Assembly: GCA_042408595.1 (NCBI GenBank)
Contig: JBHOQX010000127.1
Coordinates: 1 to 43,888 of the forward strand
From: JBHOQX01 sp042408595
GTDB taxonomy: Bacteria > Chloroflexota > Chloroflexia > Chloroflexales > Roseiflexaceae
Direction of reading: 5' to 3'
DNA: 43,888 bases
Of this stretch, positions 24,418 to 43,888 are shown in pieces. Under the pieces are notes generated by a model that worked only from the letters and a program-made list of their open reading frames with translations, was not told the origin of the DNA and searched no databases. How positions within the stretch are numbered: position 1 is the stretch's first letter; each line of letters starts with the position of its first letter. The position numbers were made by a program, and so were the translations under genes.

Positions 24418-26178
24418 ATGGCGAGCAGCATCGATCCAGTCGGGGCGGCGACGCTGGTCGCCCTGCTGCGGGCCCGTGCGGAGACGATGCCGGACGCGCC
24501 CCTGTTCACCTTCCTCGACAGCGACGGCCCGGAGACGCACCTCACGCCGGGCGCGCTTGACACGCGGGCCCGCGGGATCGCGGCGCGCCTGCAGGCCGAA
24601 GGGGCGATCGGCGAGCGTGTGCTGCTGCTCTATCCCCCCGGCCTGGAGTATATTGCCGCTTTCTTCGGCTGCCTGTACGCCGGCGCGGTCGCCGTGCCAG
24701 CCTACCCACCGAACCCGGCCCGCCTCGACCGAACGCTGCCGCGCCTGCGGACCATGGCGACCAACGCCGGGGCGCGCCTGGCGCTGACCAACGCGCTGAT
24801 CCGCTCCCTGGCCGGCGCGGTCTTCGAGCTGGCACCCGACCTGGGCGCGCTGCGCTGGCTGGCGACCGACGGCGGCGGCGAGGACCCGGATGCCTGGCGC
24901 GAGCCGCCGCTCTCTGGCGATACGCTTGCCTTTCTACAGTACACCTCCGGCTCGACCGGCGCGCCGCGCGGTGTGATGCTCAGTCACGCCAACCTGCTTG
25001 CCAACCTGGCCCTGATCCACGCCGCCTTCGAGATCCGCCCCGACGATGTCGGCTGCTCGTGGCTGCCGCCGTACCACGACATGGGGCTGATCGGCGGGAT
25101 TCTCGAGCCGATCTACGCCGGCGTGCCGTGCGTGCTGATGTCGCCGGTCACCTTTCTGCAGCGCCCGCTGCGCTGGCTGCAGGCGATCGCCGACTACGGT
25201 GCGACGGTCAGCGGCGGGCCGAACTTCGCCTACGATCTAGCCATGCGCAAAGCGACGCCCGAGCAGATCGCCGGGCTCGACCTGAGCCGCTGGACGCTGG
25301 CGTTCAACGGCGCGGAGCCGGTGCGCGCCGAGACGATCGAGCGGTTCAGCGCGGCATTCGCCCCGGCCGGCTTCCGCCGCGAGGCGTTCTATCCGTGCTA
25401 TGGCCTGGCCGAGGCCGCGTTGATCGTCACCGGTGGGCGCCGCGCCGCGCCGCCAGCGATGCGCACGTTCACTGGCGCCGCGCTGGACGCCGGGCAGGCC
25501 GCCGACGCCGCCCCCGATGCGCCGGGCGCGCGGCGGCTGGTCGGCTGCGGGCACATCCGTGCCGGGCAGCGGCTGCTGATCGCCAACCCGGATACCGGCG
25601 AACCCTGCCTGGATGGCCAGGTTGGCGAGGTCTGGGCCGCCGGGCCGAGCGTGGCAGGCGGCTACTGGGCGCGCCCGGAGGACACCGAGCGCACCTTCGC
25701 CGCCCGCACCGCCGCCGGCGATGGGCCGTTCCTGCGCACCGGCGACCTGGGCTTCCTGCGCGACGGCGAGCTGTTCGTCACCGGGCGGCTGAAGGACCTG
25801 ATCATTATCGACGGACGCAACCATTACCCGCAAGACATCGAGCAGACGGTCGAGACCTGCCACCCCGCCCTCCGTCCTGGCTGCAGCGCGGCCTTTTCGA
25901 TCGAGCAGGGCGGCGCGGAGCGCCTGGTGGTCGCCGCCGAGGTCGAGCGCAGCTTTCTGACAGCGCAGCGGCGCGGCGCGAACGGCGATCCGGACACCGA
26001 ACACCAGGCGGTCGTCGCGGCGATCCGCCGGGCCGTGGCCGACGCGCACGACCTGCGGGTGCATGCCGTCGCCCTGCTGAAGACCGGCACGATTCCCAAG
26101 ACATCGAGCGGCAAAATCCAACGCCACGCCTGCCGCGCCGGCTTCCTCGACGGCTCGCTTGAGACGCTGGAGAGTTGA
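24418..26178 (+). CDS. Fatty acyl-AMP ligase (FAAL)
   Basis: A 586-aa adenylating enzyme that activates a fatty acid and loads it on the ACP of the next protein, starting lipopeptide assembly. FAAL features: YTSGSTGAPRG (175-185, ATP-binding loop), the block SWLPPYHDMGLIGGILEP, SPVTFLQRPLRWLQAI, GGPNFAYDL, FNGAEPVRAETIERF and FYPCYGLAEAALIVTGG, then LIIIDGRNHYPQDIE with the C-terminal lysine in KTSSGKIQRHACR. The ATG at 24418 is preceded by GGGAGG. The stop is only 4 bases before the first megasynthase start, which begins with a free-standing ACP domain, the normal FAAL acceptor. Chain length not predictable. Confidence 0.95.
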   Translation: MASSIDPVGAATLVALLRARAETMPDAPLFTFLDSDGPETHLTPGALDTRARGIAARLQAEGAIGERVLLLYPPGLEYIAAFFGCLYAGAVAVPAYPPNPARLDRTLPRLRTMATNAGARLALTNALIRSLAGAVFELAPDLGALRWLATDGGGEDPDAWREPPLSGDTLAFLQYTSGSTGAPRGVMLSHANLLANLALIHAAFEIRPDDVGCSWLPPYHDMGLIGGILEPIYAGVPCVLMSPVTFLQRPLRWLQAIADYGATVSGGPNFAYDLAMRKATPEQIAGLDLSRWTLAFNGAEPVRAETIERFSAAFAPAGFRREAFYPCYGLAEAALIVTGGRRAAPPAMRTFTGAALDAGQAADAAPDAPGARRLVGCGHIRAGQRLLIANPDTGEPCLDGQVGEVWAAGPSVAGGYWARPEDTERTFAARTAAGDGPFLRTGDLGFLRDGELFVTGRLKDLIIIDGRNHYPQDIEQTVETCHPALRPGCSAAFSIEQGGAERLVVAAEVERSFLTAQRRGANGDPDTEHQAVVAAIRRAVADAHDLRVHAVALLKTGTIPKTSSGKIQRHACRAGFLDGSLETLES

Positions 26179-26182
26179 CGCG

Positions 26183-34217
<8,035 letters not shown>

Positions 34218-34222
<5 letters not shown>

Positions 34223-34310
34223 CACGATGACACGACGACACGATGGCGGCAATCAAGAATCCGGCTGACGTCTGACTATCTGACCGTCTGACGACTGACC
34301 GTCTGACCGA
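34218..34310. repeat. Octamer/heptamer arrays filling the gap between the two megasynthases
   Basis: The stop codon of the first megasynthase lies inside GATGACAC, GATGACAC, GACGACAC. Further on, CTGACGT, CTGACTAT, CTGACCGT, CTGACGA, CTGACCGT, CTGACCGA fills most of the remaining 98-base gap. No promoter or terminator is visible, so the two genes are probably one transcript. Confidence 0.75.
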
Positions 34311-34320
34311 GCGACACATC

Positions 34321-42192
<7,872 letters not shown>

Positions 42193-42298
42193 AATTGAAG
42201 GGCGAGCGTGAGCCTTTGATCAGCGGAACACTTTCGACGCAGGAACAGCCGGCGTTCGCCTGCGGCGGCCTGCGCACGACACACTCCGGACGACTGCC

Positions 42299-43888
42299 AT
42301 GACCGATTTGAACAAGCGCATCGCCGAGCTGTCGCCCGAGAAGCGGGCGCTGCTGCTGCGCCGGCTCCAGCAGGGCGGCACACCCGAGCGCCCCGTCGCC
42401 ATCCCGCACCGCGCCGATCCAGGCGATTACCCGCTCTCGTTCGCGCAGCAGCGGATGTGGTTCCTCAGCCAGTTGGAGCCGGACAGCCCGCTCTACACGA
42501 TCGCCGCCGCGCTCCGCATCACCGGCGCGCTCGATGGGGAGGCGCTGCGCCGCAGCCTCTGCGCCGTCGCTGGGCGCCATGAGCCGCTGCGCGCCAGCTT
42601 CGCGACCGTCAAGGGCCGGCCGGTCCAGCGCGTCGCGCCTGAGGCCGATCTGCCGCTGCCGCTCACCGACCTGCGCGGGCTGCCGGCGGAGGAGCGCCTG
42701 TCCACCGCGCTGCGCCTGGCGACCGAAGAGGTGCAGCGGCCGTTCGCCCTACACACCGGGCCGCTCTGGCGCGCGGCGCTTATCCGGCTGGCGGACGACG
42801 ACCACATCCTGACTCTGGCACTCCATCACATCGCCGCCGATGGCTGGTCGGTCGGGCTGCTGATCCACGAGGTTGCACTGTGCTACGAGGCGCTGTGTGC
42901 CGGGCGCGCGCCGGAGTTGCCGCCGCTGCCCATCCACTATGCCGACTATGCCGCCTGGCAGCGTGAATGGCTCTACGCCGACGATCGCAGCGGCAACTCG
43001 CCGTTCGCGCGGCAGCTCGCCTGGTGGCGCGAGCATCTCGCGGGGCCGCGGGGCCACCCGCCGGCGCTGGAGCTGCCGACCGACCGGCCCCGCCCGAAGG
43101 CGCAGACATACCACGGCGCGCATCTTACCGTCCCGCTCGATGGCGAGGCGCTCGCCGCCCTGCGCCGGCTGGCGCGCGAGGAGGACGCGACGCCGTTCAT
43201 GGCGCTGCTGGCCGTTTTTCAGACGCTGCTGCATCGCTACACTGACCAGGACGACTTCTGCGTCGGCACGCCGGTGGCGGGGCGATCGCGCCCGGAGCTG
43301 GAGGCGCTGATCGGCTGTTTCGTCAACACCCTGGCGCTGCGCGCCGATCTCGCCGACGAGCCGACCTTCCGCGCCCTGTTGCGCCGTGTGCGCGAGGCGG
43401 CGCTCGGTGCGTACAGCCACCAGGAGCTGCCGTTCGAGCTGTTGATCGACGAGCTCCACCCGGAGCGCGACCTGAGCCGCACGCCGATCTTCCAGACGAT
43501 GTTTGTGCTGCAGGACGAGACGATCGAGGGCCTGCGGCTGGCCGGGATCGCGATCGCACCGCTGGAGATCGAAAGCGGCACCGCCAAGTTCGACCTGATG
43601 CTGATGATCACCGAGGCCGCCGACGGCGCGCGCGCCACATTTGAATACAACACCGATCTGTTCGACGGCGAGACGATCCGCCGCATGGCTGGCCACTTCG
43701 GCCTGTTGCTCGCCGGGGCCGCCACCGACCCGGACACGCCGGTGAGCCGCCTGCCGCTGCTGACGGCGGCGGAATGGGCGCAACTCTGCGCCTGGAACCA
43801 GACCGCCCGCTCCTACGACCTTTCCCGCCCGCTCCACGCCTGGGTCGAGGCTCAGGTCGCCCAGACCCCCACCGCCCCCGCCCTCCTG
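42299..43888 (+). CDS. NRPS 3, partial (C domain and start of A domain)
   Basis: 530 codons are open to the window end, so the gene is cut by the boundary. It starts MTDLNKRIAELSPEKRALLL, a short N-terminal docking helix common in NRPS subunits, followed by a condensation domain: YPLSFAQQRMWFLSQLEPDS (C1), RHEPLRASF (C2), LHHIAADGWSVG (C3, H176-H177 and D181), YADYAAWQREWL (C4), FCVGTPVAGRSRPELEALIG and FVNTLALRADL (C5), and HQELPFELLIDELHPERDLSRTP (C6-C7, read in two parts). The last residues (LHAWVEAQVAQTPTAPAL) open an adenylation domain. Full HHxxxDG supports activity. It would condense the next amino acid on the chain from PKS-NRPS 2. The gap 42193-42298 shows no clear promoter. Confidence 0.93.
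   Translation, partial: MTDLNKRIAELSPEKRALLLRRLQQGGTPERPVAIPHRADPGDYPLSFAQQRMWFLSQLEPDSPLYTIAAALRITGALDGEALRRSLCAVAGRHEPLRASFATVKGRPVQRVAPEADLPLPLTDLRGLPAEERLSTALRLATEEVQRPFALHTGPLWRAALIRLADDDHILTLALHHIAADGWSVGLLIHEVALCYEALCAGRAPELPPLPIHYADYAAWQREWLYADDRSGNSPFARQLAWWREHLAGPRGHPPALELPTDRPRPKAQTYHGAHLTVPLDGEALAALRRLAREEDATPFMALLAVFQTLLHRYTDQDDFCVGTPVAGRSRPELEALIGCFVNTLALRADLADEPTFRALLRRVREAALGAYSHQELPFELLIDELHPERDLSRTPIFQTMFVLQDETIEGLRLAGIAIAPLEIESGTAKFDLMLMITEAADGARATFEYNTDLFDGETIRRMAGHFGLLLAGAATDPDTPVSRLPLLTAAEWAQLCAWNQTARSYDLSRPLHAWVEAQVAQTPTAPALL

Overview
The window is high-GC bacterial DNA that looks like a chromosome segment from a filamentous Chloroflexota bacterium (Roseiflexus/Kouleothrix/Herpetosiphon-like). 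This rests on GGAI-repeat surface proteins with a choice-of-anchor end, an LPxTG-like DUF4397 surface protein, large HTH-NB-ARC-TPR regulators and a FAAL-led hybrid PKS/NRPS cluster. The taxon is an inference, because no rRNA or marker gene lies in the window. No tRNA, rRNA, CRISPR array or intact transposon was seen.

Left part (1-14734): a lower-GC surface protein with GGAI repeats is followed by the eroded end of an ABC-transporter ATPase gene. Next comes a carbohydrate-use locus: a LacI-type regulator, a decayed sugar-binding-protein gene, three Gfo/Idh/MocA oxidoreductases, an MFS transporter, a TIM-barrel sugar isomerase/epimerase, a GH1 beta-glucosidase and a GH2 beta-mannosidase-like enzyme. 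The original ABC importer seems to be decaying while an MFS carrier sits in the operon, which suggests uptake and oxidation of a plant- or mannan-derived glycoside.

Middle part (14735-24417): an XRE-NB-ARC-TPR regulator faces a minus-strand group holding a SRPBCC protein, an unknown helical protein, and a DUF4397 surface protein with an LPTTSG anchor. A compact minus-strand operon follows (FHA protein with a possible NERD-like front, EVE-domain protein, DUF429 predicted RNase H-fold nuclease) with a clear promoter (TTGACG-17-TATACT). Divergent from it are a sigma-70-like protein and a small anti-sigma-like protein behind a near-consensus promoter (TTGAAC-17-TATAAT).

Right part (24418-43888): a lipopeptide-type assembly line. 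A fatty acyl-AMP ligase feeds ACP-KS-AT-(DH remnant)-ACP-C-A-MT-PCP (2679 aa), then KS-AT-KR-PCP-C-A-PCP (2623 aa), then a third NRPS that begins C-A and runs off the window. The predicted backbone is a fatty acid extended by malonate, joined to an aromatic amino acid, extended by a second malonate with ketoreduction (a statine-like unit), then further amino acids. The methyltransferase buried in the first A domain is of the protein-arginine-methyltransferase (PRMT) type, not the usual NRPS N-methyltransferase.

A second layer of structure runs through the whole window. Arrays of degenerate heptanucleotides (for example GGACGGT, GGAGGCT, GTTCAGC), some arranged as inverted pairs, occur between genes, and the same type of array sits in frame inside variable loops of the megasynthase AT and A domains. 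Corresponding loops of paralogous domains in different genes carry them.
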